Below, one piece after another: positions 36,799-44,841 of a stretch of DNA of 64,000 bases. This stretch comes from Roseiarcus sp963761435 (GTDB lineage: Bacteria; Pseudomonadota; Alphaproteobacteria; Rhizobiales; Beijerinckiaceae), in NCBI GenBank assembly GCA_963761435.1, contig CAVXHJ010000006.1:82966-146965 (forward strand), read 5' to 3'. The notes beneath the pieces are model-generated. The model saw nothing but the letters and a program-made list of their open reading frames with translations, was not told where the DNA came from and did no database searches. The first letter of the stretch is position 1. Each line of letters opens with the position of its first letter. The translations under genes were made by a program, and so were the position numbers.

Positions 36799-37602
36799 TT
36801 ACTTCCCGAGCGCCTTCTTGAACGCCGTGAACTCGGCGTCGGGGATCTCGACGAGGTGCTTTTCTTCCGGATAGGCGCCGGTTTCGACGTCCGAGCGGAA
36901 CTCCTTGAAGGCGGCGATGCGCTCCTTCTGCAGCCGGTCGAGTTCGGTCCGGAAGTCGCGGTAGACCTTGGCGTGGCGAGGCCGGTGTCCGCGCGTATAG
37001 CCGAGCACGTCCTCGGCGAAGAGATATTGCGCGTCGCAGCCCGAGCCCGCGCCCATCGACATGAGAAAAAGCGACGTCCGCATCGAGATCTCCGTCGCGA
37101 CGCGCGCCGGCACGACTTCGATCTCGGCGCCGACGGCGCCCGCCGCCTCGAGCGCCTTGACGTGTTCGTAGACGCTCAGCGCCTGCGCCGCCGTCCGGCC
37201 GACCGCCTTGAAACCCCCGGTCCAGGTCGCGCGCGCCGGGATGAGGCCGACATGTCCGACGATCGGAATGCCCTCGGCTGCAAGTTTCCCGATCGTATCG
37301 AGGCTGCCCGCACAGTAGAAGGCATCGCCGCCCGTCATGATGCCCGCATGCGCGGCGCGAAGATAGTCCTCGTAGGTGCAGTGCTGGCCGTAGATGAGGC
37401 CGACCTGGACAAAACAATCGCCCGCCGCCTCGCGCATCGCCGGCGACCACAAGGGCTCGATAATCGAAAGAATGTCGATGCCTGCCGCCGCTGCGGCGGC
37501 CGCTTCGTCGTGCGTCTCGACGAACAGCATGGTCAGTTGCCGCTTGCCCTTGAGCGCGCGCAGGTCGCCAACCGTCAGCCGCTTGTGTTTGGCGAGAGCC
37601 AT
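36799..37602 (-). CDS. PanB-like 3-methyl-2-oxobutanoate hydroxymethyltransferase family protein
   Basis: 267 residues in the PEP-mutase/isocitrate-lyase barrel superfamily. It starts at 37602 behind GGAGGGGAGA. Features such as L-K-G-K-R-Q-L-T-M-L-F-V-E-T, G-H-V-G-L-I-P and M-G-A-G-S-G-C-D-A-Q match the ketopantoate hydroxymethyltransferase group, but identity to true PanB looks partial (for example the expected H-x-G-L-x-P-Q is shortened to V-G-L-I-P-A). No panC is adjacent. It may be a paralogue working on a catabolic keto acid. Confidence 0.75.
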   Translation of the reverse strand: MALAKHKRLTVGDLRALKGKRQLTMLFVETHDEAAAAAAAGIDILSIIEPLWSPAMREAAGDCFVQVGLIYGQHCTYEDYLRAAHAGIMTGGDAFYCAGSLDTIGKLAAEGIPIVGHVGLIPARATWTGGFKAVGRTAAQALSVYEHVKALEAAGAVGAEIEVVPARVATEISMRTSLFLMSMGAGSGCDAQYLFAEDVLGYTRGHRPRHAKVYRDFRTELDRLQKERIAAFKEFRSDVETGAYPEEKHLVEIPDAEFTAFKKALGK

Positions 37603-38024
37603 TGCGTCTCCCCTCCAGTCCTGAGGCCCCGACGTATCGCGCAGCGCCGCGCAGAACAAGTCTAGGGACATCGCTCAGCGAGCCATTGACATCTGCAGAT
37701 TACTCCGTACAGGAGAGTTATCTGAGGAAGACACCGAATGTCGCCCTACCTCGGCTATTCGGCTCCGACCAACCGGCCGGCTGAGGGACCGGGCCTGTGG
37801 GCGTTCCCCGACATGCCGCGGATCGTCGCTGCACGCATACTTGAAATGATCGGGATCGACTGGCCACAGTCGCTGCCGGCGATCGCTTTCGCCAATGCGC
37901 GGGAGACGAAAATGAACGTGACCCGCCAATATTCCCTTCCGCCTGATGATGAGCTATACCGCCCCGTCAGACTGGAAGAGCGGGTTCATGCTCTGCGGCC
38001 TCTGGATGGGGCGGGCCTGAAGCG
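37603..38024. other. Intergenic region before the winged-helix regulator
   Basis: About 420 bases. An open frame from ATG 37738, preceded by GAGGAAG, has no recognisable family and runs out of frame over the following gene. A tiny frame at 37945-38019 (M-M-S-Y-T-A-P-S-D-W-K-S-G-F) ends just before the regulator and could be the end of a lost gene. Neither is called as a gene. Confidence 0.4.
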
Positions 38025-38321
38025 ATGGAGGGTCCGGACGAAATCATCCACCAGCCAATCCGGCTGCGCGTCATGGCCGCGCTGGCCGCCCTCGATCCCG
38101 GCGAGGACGGCCTCGACTTCACGCGGCTCAAAGGCCTGACCGGCGCGACCGATGGCAATCTCGGCGCGCATCTCGATCACCTCGCGCGCGCGGGCTACGT
38201 CGAAGTGACCAAGGCCTTCGTCGCCCGCCGTCCGCGGACGACCGTCAAAGCGAGCGCGGCGGGCCGGAGAGCCTTCGCCCGGCACGTCGCGTTCCTGAAG
38301 GGGATCATCGCCGGGACGTGA
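38025..38321 (+). CDS. Winged-helix DNA-binding protein (MarR-like, single domain)
   Basis: 98 residues: I-H-Q-P-I-R-L-R-V-M-A-A-L followed by F-T-R-L-K-G-L-T-G-A-T-D-G-N-L-G-A-H-L-D-H-L (helix-turn-helix) and Y-V-E-V-T-K-A-F (wing). This is the compact repressor type often called winged-helix DNA-binding domain. Located 41 bases upstream of lrgA and on the same strand, it may control the LrgAB genes. Confidence 0.85.
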   Translation: MEGPDEIIHQPIRLRVMAALAALDPGEDGLDFTRLKGLTGATDGNLGAHLDHLARAGYVEVTKAFVARRPRTTVKASAAGRRAFARHVAFLKGIIAGT

Positions 38322-38362
38322 GGGCTCGTTGACGTTCCGCGCTCCTCGCGGGACAAACCGTC

Positions 38363-38746
38363 ATGATCCGCGGCTTCTTCATCCTGCTCGTGTTTCAGCT
38401 TGTCGGCGAGGTCTTGGCGCGCAGCCTAAGCCTTCCTGCGCCCGGCCCGGTCATCGGGCTTGCGCTCATTGTCGTCACGCTTGTCGCCTACCGGAGCTGG
38501 CGCCCGTTCGACGAAGAGGCGCTCGCCGCAAGCGACCTCGGACAGGCGGCGCGCGGGCTCATCGCCGCGCTTCCGTTGCTGTTCGTGCCGGCGGGTGTCG
38601 GCGTGGTGCAATACCTCGGCCTTCTGCGCGACCAGGGCGTCGCGCTGGCGGCGGCGCTCGTCGTTTCAACCTTGGCTACGCTGATCGCGACCGTCGGCGT
38701 CTTCCTTCTCGTCAAGCGCCTCGTCGGCGCGAAGAGCGAGGCATGA
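38363..38746 (+). CDS. lrgA: CidA/LrgA-family holin-like protein
   Basis: 127 residues with four predicted membrane helices and the family motif L-P-A-P-G-P-V-I-G-L. LrgA/CidA proteins modulate murein hydrolase activity and in several bacteria take part in export of small metabolites such as pyruvate or glycolate. The stop overlaps the start of lrgB (ATGA at 38743-38746). Confidence 0.92.
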   Translation: MIRGFFILLVFQLVGEVLARSLSLPAPGPVIGLALIVVTLVAYRSWRPFDEEALAASDLGQAARGLIAALPLLFVPAGVGVVQYLGLLRDQGVALAAALVVSTLATLIATVGVFLLVKRLVGAKSEA

Positions 38747-39459
38747 CCCCCTTCCGTCTCTGGATTTACCTGCAGACGACGCCGCTCTTCTGGCTGACGG
38801 CGACGCTGGCGGCCTTTCTTGTCGCCGACGCTCTCGCGCGTGGGGCCCACCGCCACCCGTTGATAAATCCCGTCGCGATTGCGATTGCGCTCCTCGGTGC
38901 GCTGCTCAAACTGACGGGAACGGACTACCACACCTATTTCAACGGCGCGCAGTTCGTTCATTTCCTGCTCGGGCCGGCGACGGTCGCGCTCGGCGTGCCG
39001 ATCTATACCAACCTCGCGCTCGTCAAGCGGAACTTGTGGCCGCTCGTCGTCTCGCTCATCGTCGGGTCGGTCGTCGCGATCACTTCGGCGATCCTGATCG
39101 CCAAGGGACTCGGCGCCCCGCGCACGGTCCTGATTGCGCTCGCGCCGAAGTCGATCACGGCTGGCGTCGCGATGGCGGTCACCGAGGCGCTCGGCGGCCC
39201 GGCGCCCCTGACCGGCGTTCTCGTCATCGCGACCGGCATCCTCGGCGCTGTCGTTGTCACCCCACTGATGAACATGCTTGGCGTCACCGACTACGCCGCG
39301 CGGGGCTTCGCCGTCGGCCTCGCCTCGCATGGCATCGGCACGGCGCGCGCGTTCGCGGTCGATCCGGTCGCGGGCGTCTTCGCCGGCCTCGCGATGGGCC
39401 TCAACGCCGTCGTCACGCCGGCCGTGATCCCCGCGCTCCTGCCGTGGCTCGTGGGTTAA
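38743..39459 (+). CDS. lrgB: LrgB-family membrane protein
   Basis: 238 residues with about seven hydrophobic segments. Family hallmarks: L-N-P-V/I-N-P-V-A-I-A region, F-L-L-G-P-A-T-V-A-L-G-V-P, L-A-P-K-S-I-T-A-G-V-A-M and A-S-H-G-I-G-T-A-R-A. It is the partner of LrgA and is translationally coupled to it. Homologous to the plant plastid glycolate/glycerate transporter, so transport of an organic acid is a fair inference. Confidence 0.93.
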   Translation: MTPFRLWIYLQTTPLFWLTATLAAFLVADALARGAHRHPLINPVAIAIALLGALLKLTGTDYHTYFNGAQFVHFLLGPATVALGVPIYTNLALVKRNLWPLVVSLIVGSVVAITSAILIAKGLGAPRTVLIALAPKSITAGVAMAVTEALGGPAPLTGVLVIATGILGAVVVTPLMNMLGVTDYAARGFAVGLASHGIGTARAFAVDPVAGVFAGLAMGLNAVVTPAVIPALLPWLVG

Positions 39460-39468
39460 GGCGCGCCC

Positions 39469-40881
39469 TCACCGCCTCGGATAGCGCTCGCTGAGCATAT
39501 CGAACAGTGCCCGCGCCGCCTGGATCTCGCCGCCGACCGGCCCATAGGCGCGCGGCTTCGGATTCCAGGCATAGACGTCGAAATGCGCCCACGCCTTCGC
39601 TTTGTCGACGAACCGGCGCAGGAACAGCGCCGCGGTGATCGACCCCGCCATGCCGCCGCCCGAGCCCGAATTCGAGATGTCGCCGACCGTCCCTTCAATC
39701 ATCGCGTCATAGGGGCGCCAGAGCGGCATGCGCCACACAGGATCGCGAGCCCGCGCCGCATGAGAAGCGATTGAGGCCGCGAGCGCGTCGTCGTCGGTGT
39801 AGAACGGCGGCAGGTCGGGGCCGAGCGCAACCCGCGCCGCCCCGGTCAGGGTCGCGAAATCGAACATCAGCTCAGGGGCGTCCTCATCGGCGAGCGTGAG
39901 CGCGTCGGCAACGATCAGCCGCCCCTCGGCGTCCGTATTGCCGACCTCGACCGAGAGCCCCTTGCGGCTCACAAGGACGTCGCCCGGCCGCATCGCCGGG
40001 GCCGAGATCGCGTTCTCGACGATCGGGATGACGACTCTCAAGCGAAGGTCGAGCCCTTCCTCCATGACGAGCCGCGCGAGCGTCAGGGCCGTCGCCGCCC
40101 CGCCCATGTCCTTTTTCATCAGTTCCATGCCGGACGCCGGCTTGATGTCGAGACCGCCGGTATCGAAGGTGACTCCTTTGCCGATCAGCGCGACTTTCGG
40201 CGCGTCCTCGCGTCCCCAGGAAAAGTCGACGATCCGCGGGTCCTCGGCGGCGGCGCGCCCGACCGCGTAGATGAGCGGAAAGTTGGCGGCAAGCAGCTCC
40301 TCGCCGCGGATCATGCTGACGCTCGCGTCAAAACGCTCGGCGAGCCTGACGGCCTCCTGTTCGAGCGCGTGGGGCCCAAGCGCATTGGCGGGCGCGTTGA
40401 TAAGGTCGCGGCCAAAGCCGACCGCCGCGGCGATGCGGTCGAGCCGATCCTTGTCGACGCCGTCCGGGGAGACGAGGCGAGGCTTCGGCGCCGAATTGGC
40501 CTTGAACCGGTCATAAGCGTAGAGCGCCAGAAGGAAGCCGAGCGCGGCGAGATCGGCGTCCCGTGGCGGATTGGCGAAGCGATAGACGCCTTCGGGCAGC
40601 GACGTCGCGAGTTTGCCTGGGGCAAGGGGATCGCGGGCGGCGGCGTTCTCTCCATCGACGCCGAACAGTACGCCGGCGAGAGCGCCGCCCTCACCCGGAA
40701 GAAGCTGGATTCGTCCGGCCTTTGGCTTGAAGCCGCAGCGCTCCGCAAACGCCGTCGCCGCGGCGCCGATCGACGATTTGATCTCCTCCCAATTATCGCT
40801 GCTGATGAACCAGACCGGCGTTGCGTCGGGCGTAGGGGAAGCGAGTGCGGACAAGGCCTCAGGTCTCCGTCGAGCGGACAA
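39469..40881 (-). CDS. pepA: Leucyl aminopeptidase (M17 family)
   Basis: 470 residues; removes N-terminal amino acids from peptides using two metal ions. The C-terminal catalytic domain has G-K-G-V-T-F-D-T-G-G, M-K-K-D-M-G-G and the signature N-T-D-A-E-G-R-L. The N-terminal regulatory domain is more divergent, so this is probably the PepB-like alphaproteobacterial paralogue and not the DNA-binding PepA of enterics. It converges on lrgB with only nine bases between stops. Confidence 0.93.
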   Translation of the reverse strand: MSARRRPEALSALASPTPDATPVWFISSDNWEEIKSSIGAAATAFAERCGFKPKAGRIQLLPGEGGALAGVLFGVDGENAAARDPLAPGKLATSLPEGVYRFANPPRDADLAALGFLLALYAYDRFKANSAPKPRLVSPDGVDKDRLDRIAAAVGFGRDLINAPANALGPHALEQEAVRLAERFDASVSMIRGEELLAANFPLIYAVGRAAAEDPRIVDFSWGREDAPKVALIGKGVTFDTGGLDIKPASGMELMKKDMGGAATALTLARLVMEEGLDLRLRVVIPIVENAISAPAMRPGDVLVSRKGLSVEVGNTDAEGRLIVADALTLADEDAPELMFDFATLTGAARVALGPDLPPFYTDDDALAASIASHAARARDPVWRMPLWRPYDAMIEGTVGDISNSGSGGGMAGSITAALFLRRFVDKAKAWAHFDVYAWNPKPRAYGPVGGEIQAARALFDMLSERYPRR

Positions 40882-41007
40882 GATCCGAACGACTTAACCT
40901 CATTTCGCCGGGTCGGCATAGGCCGTGGCGCTCGCCTGCCGAAAGCGAAGATTTGGGGCCGCGCCTCGCAGGGGCACGAGGCGCGGCCGATCCCGGTCGG
41001 AGGGGGC

Positions 41008-42309
41008 TTAGGCGACCGGGCGCCCGCTGGCGGCGTACAGCGAGCAATTGTCTTGGGCGAGGGCTTGGATCGATTCGATGAAGGTCGTGGCCAGCGGGCC
41101 GCTGTAGGCGGTATTCCACGGATTCTGGATCGTGAACGTATCGGTCGCGACGTTGACGCCGGTGATCATGTACATGTGGTCGCCAACGAGATTGCCGCTC
41201 GAACTCGCCGGCGTCGACATCAGGACCTCTTCGCCTGCGTTGAAGGCCGAGGCCGCGGTCGACATAATCGAGGCGAGCGCGATCGCTGAATTGCGCGGGT
41301 TCAGCGAATATCCCGTTTCGGACTGGCCGGTGATCAGGGTCAGCGCCGAAGCGCCGCCGCCCGCGATGCCCTCATAGGAATCGGAGGCGCTGTTGAGCTC
41401 CATGCCATGTGGCGCGCCGGTCTGGGCGTTGAGCTCTGCGTAAGCCTTCTCGACGATCTGAACCCACTCGTCGGTGTCGCCGTTGGCGAATTCCTGCGTC
41501 GAGCCATTGGCCCACTGATAGCCCCCGCCCATGACGGGAAGCTCGGAATTGACCGTAACATAGTCCGGCTGGCCGTTGACCAAGAAGCGGACGGCGTAAG
41601 TGCCGTTGCCATTGCTGGTGATCATGTCCTCAATCGCCGAGGGGTCCTTGAGCGCGACTTCGCCGAGCGACGACAGAAAATAGCAGTCGCCGAGATAGCC
41701 CTGGTTGACGTCTTGGTACGTCGGGGCGCCGGATGGGCCGTAAAGCCGCAAAGTCGAGTTCTGATAGCTTGGATTGAGGTTTGCCTGCCCGACTGCGGAG
41801 AGACTGAGGCTCGGCAGATTGGCGCCCAGGAACCACTCGTCGATCAGTTCGTCAGCCTGCGTCTGGCTCGACGTTGCGCTCAGGTTGCCGAGCTTGGTTG
41901 CTGTGGACGCTCCGCCGTTCCAAGTCGCATTGGCGGAGTTGCCGTCGATTACGTCGTCGGCGATCTGCTGCACATAAGCGGTGACGCTGATGCCGCCGAT
42001 CGCGTTGAGTTCAGAGGCGAAACTTTTAAGGGCGGCGAACTTGGACGCCGTCATCCCGCCCGCCGCAGCGTCGTCGAGGATCGTCAGAACGGAATTGTAG
42101 CTCAAGGAGCCGTTCTGCTCGTGGCCCGCGATATCGGCGGCAAGGGCGGGATCGCCGGACGTTGCGCTCGAGGCGCCGGAGCTCGAACTCGCCGAAGGAT
42201 GAGAAGCCGGCGACGCGAGCGGCGTCGGCCGCGTCACGAGGAGGGCTCTGCAATCGCTGGATACCGGCCCAATCGGAGGACGCCGCGGTCCGGTCAAAGC
42301 CCGACCCAC
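41008..42309 (-). CDS. Calpain-like cysteine protease (peptidase C2 family)
   Basis: 433 residues. The C2 catalytic site is complete: Cys209 in Q-G-Y-L-G-D-C-Y-F, His378 in V-G-D-H-M-Y-M-I-T-G-V and Asn396 in I-Q-N-P-W-N. The ~150 residues in front are Ser/Ala/Asn-rich with no classical signal peptide; the first ~35 look unnatural, so the true start may be further in (for example near G-D-P-A-L-A-A-D-I-A-G-H-E). No calcium-binding EF-hands or penta-EF domain is present. Bacterial calpains are sporadic, and substrates are unknown. It stands alone, transcribed away from the KAP NTPase gene. Confidence 0.86.
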   Translation of the reverse strand: MGRALTGPRRPPIGPVSSDCRALLVTRPTPLASPASHPSASSSSGASSATSGDPALAADIAGHEQNGSLSYNSVLTILDDAAAGGMTASKFAALKSFASELNAIGGISVTAYVQQIADDVIDGNSANATWNGGASTATKLGNLSATSSQTQADELIDEWFLGANLPSLSLSAVGQANLNPSYQNSTLRLYGPSGAPTYQDVNQGYLGDCYFLSSLGEVALKDPSAIEDMITSNGNGTYAVRFLVNGQPDYVTVNSELPVMGGGYQWANGSTQEFANGDTDEWVQIVEKAYAELNAQTGAPHGMELNSASDSYEGIAGGGASALTLITGQSETGYSLNPRNSAIALASIMSTAASAFNAGEEVLMSTPASSSGNLVGDHMYMITGVNVATDTFTIQNPWNTAYSGPLATTFIESIQALAQDNCSLYAASGRPVA

Positions 42310-42777
42310 GGTTCGCGTCGAGCCAGCCCCGGAACAGCCCGTGCGCCCAGCCGTTCGTCGGCAGGTCGCTTTCGTCGGGAGACTGTCATCGTTAAAGCAA
42401 AGGCGCGGAAGAGCGGAGCCACGTCGGAAGTCATCTCAGGCAGAATCCCCCCGTATTTGATCTCACGCCAGAGCCCCCTGACATTGGCACTCGGCCCGAG
42501 ACGCTCATCATCAGTCGGCGCTGCCCCTAATCCGCATCCTTGGCTGTCGCGAGTTAAAGGCGCGTAATGGAATTGGGTAAAGTTGGGCGCGCCTGGCGCT
42601 TTTTTCCGTGTCAGCGCCGCGGGCCCGGTCAAACCGCGGGCCTCCGGGCGAATTGGCCCGGGCTAGGCGCGCCGCCTTGCGTCTTGACTTGGGGGCGCCC
42701 TTGGGTTCGTTAGGGCCGCGCGTTCAATCACGGCGCTTCGGGCGAAATCCTGTGAAGCGCGCGCCGAGGAGGATCGA
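42310..42777. other. Divergent intergenic region calpain / KAP NTPase
   Basis: About 470 bases without a supported gene. It contains the promoters of both flanking genes and a clear RBS (GAGGAGGATCGA) before the TTG at 42778. Part of it could belong to a longer N-terminus of the calpain gene if that is frameshifted, but I find no signal peptide there. Confidence 0.45.
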
Positions 42778-44814
42778 TTGTCCGAGCCCAGCGTGAATTC
42801 GAAGGTTCGCCTGCTCGGCGGGATCGGGACGGGCGACAAGTCGTCTTTCCCGCTGCCCGCGCGGGGGGCGCCCGCGTCTGCGCCGGCGGCGCCCGCCGTA
42901 TCGATCACTCCGCCGCCGCCCGCCCCGGCGCCGACCGAGCCGATATTCCTCGGCGATTCGGCCGATGGGGCTGATGTTCTGAACACCGCCCAATTGATGC
43001 AGCCGCTGGCTCAACTTTGCGTGACCCCGCAGGTTCAGACGCCATTTCTGGCCGCGGTCGCGGGAGGGTCCGGCGCTGGCAAGACATTCGCTTTGAGGCG
43101 TCTTGCGCAGGCGATCGGTGCGCTCGGCGCCTCGTCAGCGGCCCCTGGCGGCGACGCGCTAACGCGGGTCGTGGTAGCGCATGTCGACGCGGGGAGCGGC
43201 GTTGAAGCGCCGGTCGCGATCGCCTCCGCCGCCTACGCGGCGCTTGATCGTGAGCCCCACGGCGTCGACTATTCCGCCTTGCTTGACGAAACCGGTCACG
43301 CGGGCGGCGATCCGCACCGGGTCGCAAGGGCCGCCTCCGACCGTCATGACGATCTCATGAGGAAACTGGAGGCGGAGCGGTCGCACCGTGACGACCTCGA
43401 GGCCAAACGCGCCCGGCTCGCCGACACTCTCCTGTTCGAAACCCCCGGCTCGCGCATCGACGTCTTCGCGCGCGCCCGCCGCGGCACAATCGAGGCGCGA
43501 TTGCGCCGGTTCGCCCTCGCCGGGCCAGACGCCGACGCCAGCTTCCGCAATCTGGCGCGAGACATGTCGACCCTCGGCGCGGGCGCCCGCTCAGCGGTCG
43601 TGATCCGATCAATATGGGCCTACGGCAGTCAGGCGCGGCTCCTCACATGGGCGATCGTCGCCTTCGCTTTGGGTTTCGGGCTCGGCTTGCTGCGCGGCGC
43701 GGCCGGGCTCGCGGCGATTGAGCGGCTCGGCGACGCGTTCAAGCCGATCGCGGCCTGGATCGCGGCGCACGGCGAATGGTTCGACCGGGCGGCCGAGGTT
43801 CTATTCGTCCTTGCCGCACTTGCGATCGCGCTCAACTTGTGGCGCGCGCTCGGGTTCTCGAGCCTCCTTCTGCGTGGCGCGGGCATGCTCAACCACGAAG
43901 TCCGCGAACGGCGCCGCGACCTCGATCAGCGCTCGACGCGGCTCAATCAGCGCGTCGCCTCTCTGACCGCCGAGGCGGAGGCGGCGGCGAAGCGGGCCGA
44001 AGCTGCTAGCCAGCGCGTTGGGGGCAAGGCGGCTGTCCGCGCCCCGGGCCCGGAATTTCTCGATTCCGGCCATGCGCCGGCGGCGGCGGCGCGGGCGTTT
44101 CTCGCCGCCCTGGGCGCGAGGCTCGGCCATCCGAACGCAGCGACGCCGGTTCCGGATCGCCTCATCTTCGCCATCGACAATCTCGACGCGCTCTCGCCAG
44201 GCGCCGCGATCGCCTGGATCGACGCCGCACAGAGCGCGGTCGGACCGGGGTCGGTTGGCCTTCTGGCTTTCGACCCCGCGCGCCTCGCAGTGTCGCTCGG
44301 CGGACCGCGCAAAGCGCGCCGGCGCTTCGGCAAGTGGCTGCAGGTGACGTTGAACCTGCCCGCTCGCGACGGCGCGGATGGGGAGCGGGTCGTCGCGCGG
44401 CTCCTGTCGGCCGCAGGGCAGCCGGTTTCCGCGCCGGATGCGAAGCTGGCCGCGGCCCTCGTCGAGCCGCTGTCGAGCGCGGAAGCGACGCTGCTCGCGG
44501 CGCTGGCCCCGCTCGCCGCCGATTCGCCACGCGACGCCAAGCGCTTCCTCAACGCCTATCGTCTGGCGCGCTGCTCGGGCTTGCCGCGGCCGGTCATGGC
44601 GCTCATGCAGGCGGTCGCCTTCGCGGACGATGACGCGCAAGCTGCGATGCGCGATCGCCTCGCCAAAGGATCGGGCGAGCTCGGCGAACTCAGCGGCCCC
44701 GCGGAGCTGGTCGAGGCGCTGAAAGCTGCCCGAGCCGCCAACAACGGCCCGATCTCGATCGAAGACGCGCGCGCGGCGGCCGAGATCGCCCGCCGCTACG
44801 CCCTGCCGCTCTGA
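42778..44814 (+). CDS. KAP-type P-loop NTPase with two transmembrane helices
   Basis: 678 residues from a TTG start behind GAGGAGGATCGA. An Ala/Pro-rich N-terminus is followed by Walker A G-G-S-G-A-G-K-T (residues 96-103) and, far downstream, Walker B L-I-F-A-I-D-N-L-D-A-L (about 465). Between them lies a large insert holding a charged helical stretch, two hydrophobic segments (about 285-312 and 338-362) and a coiled-coil-like region of Arg/Glu/Ala. An insertion of membrane helices between the Walker motifs is the defining trait of the KAP family, which organise membrane-associated complexes and occur in some defence systems. No neighbouring partner gene is obvious. Confidence 0.75.
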   Translation: MSEPSVNSKVRLLGGIGTGDKSSFPLPARGAPASAPAAPAVSITPPPPAPAPTEPIFLGDSADGADVLNTAQLMQPLAQLCVTPQVQTPFLAAVAGGSGAGKTFALRRLAQAIGALGASSAAPGGDALTRVVVAHVDAGSGVEAPVAIASAAYAALDREPHGVDYSALLDETGHAGGDPHRVARAASDRHDDLMRKLEAERSHRDDLEAKRARLADTLLFETPGSRIDVFARARRGTIEARLRRFALAGPDADASFRNLARDMSTLGAGARSAVVIRSIWAYGSQARLLTWAIVAFALGFGLGLLRGAAGLAAIERLGDAFKPIAAWIAAHGEWFDRAAEVLFVLAALAIALNLWRALGFSSLLLRGAGMLNHEVRERRRDLDQRSTRLNQRVASLTAEAEAAAKRAEAASQRVGGKAAVRAPGPEFLDSGHAPAAAARAFLAALGARLGHPNAATPVPDRLIFAIDNLDALSPGAAIAWIDAAQSAVGPGSVGLLAFDPARLAVSLGGPRKARRRFGKWLQVTLNLPARDGADGERVVARLLSAAGQPVSAPDAKLAAALVEPLSSAEATLLAALAPLAADSPRDAKRFLNAYRLARCSGLPRPVMALMQAVAFADDDAQAAMRDRLAKGSGELGELSGPAELVEALKAARAANNGPISIEDARAAAEIARRYALPL

Positions 44815-44841
44815 ACCTCAAGCGTCGCGGCGCTGGGTCCG

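Noticed and set aside
37738..38139. 133-codon open frame before the winged-helix gene
   Set aside because: No recognisable family, overlaps the real regulator in another frame, and the second half has shadow-type composition.
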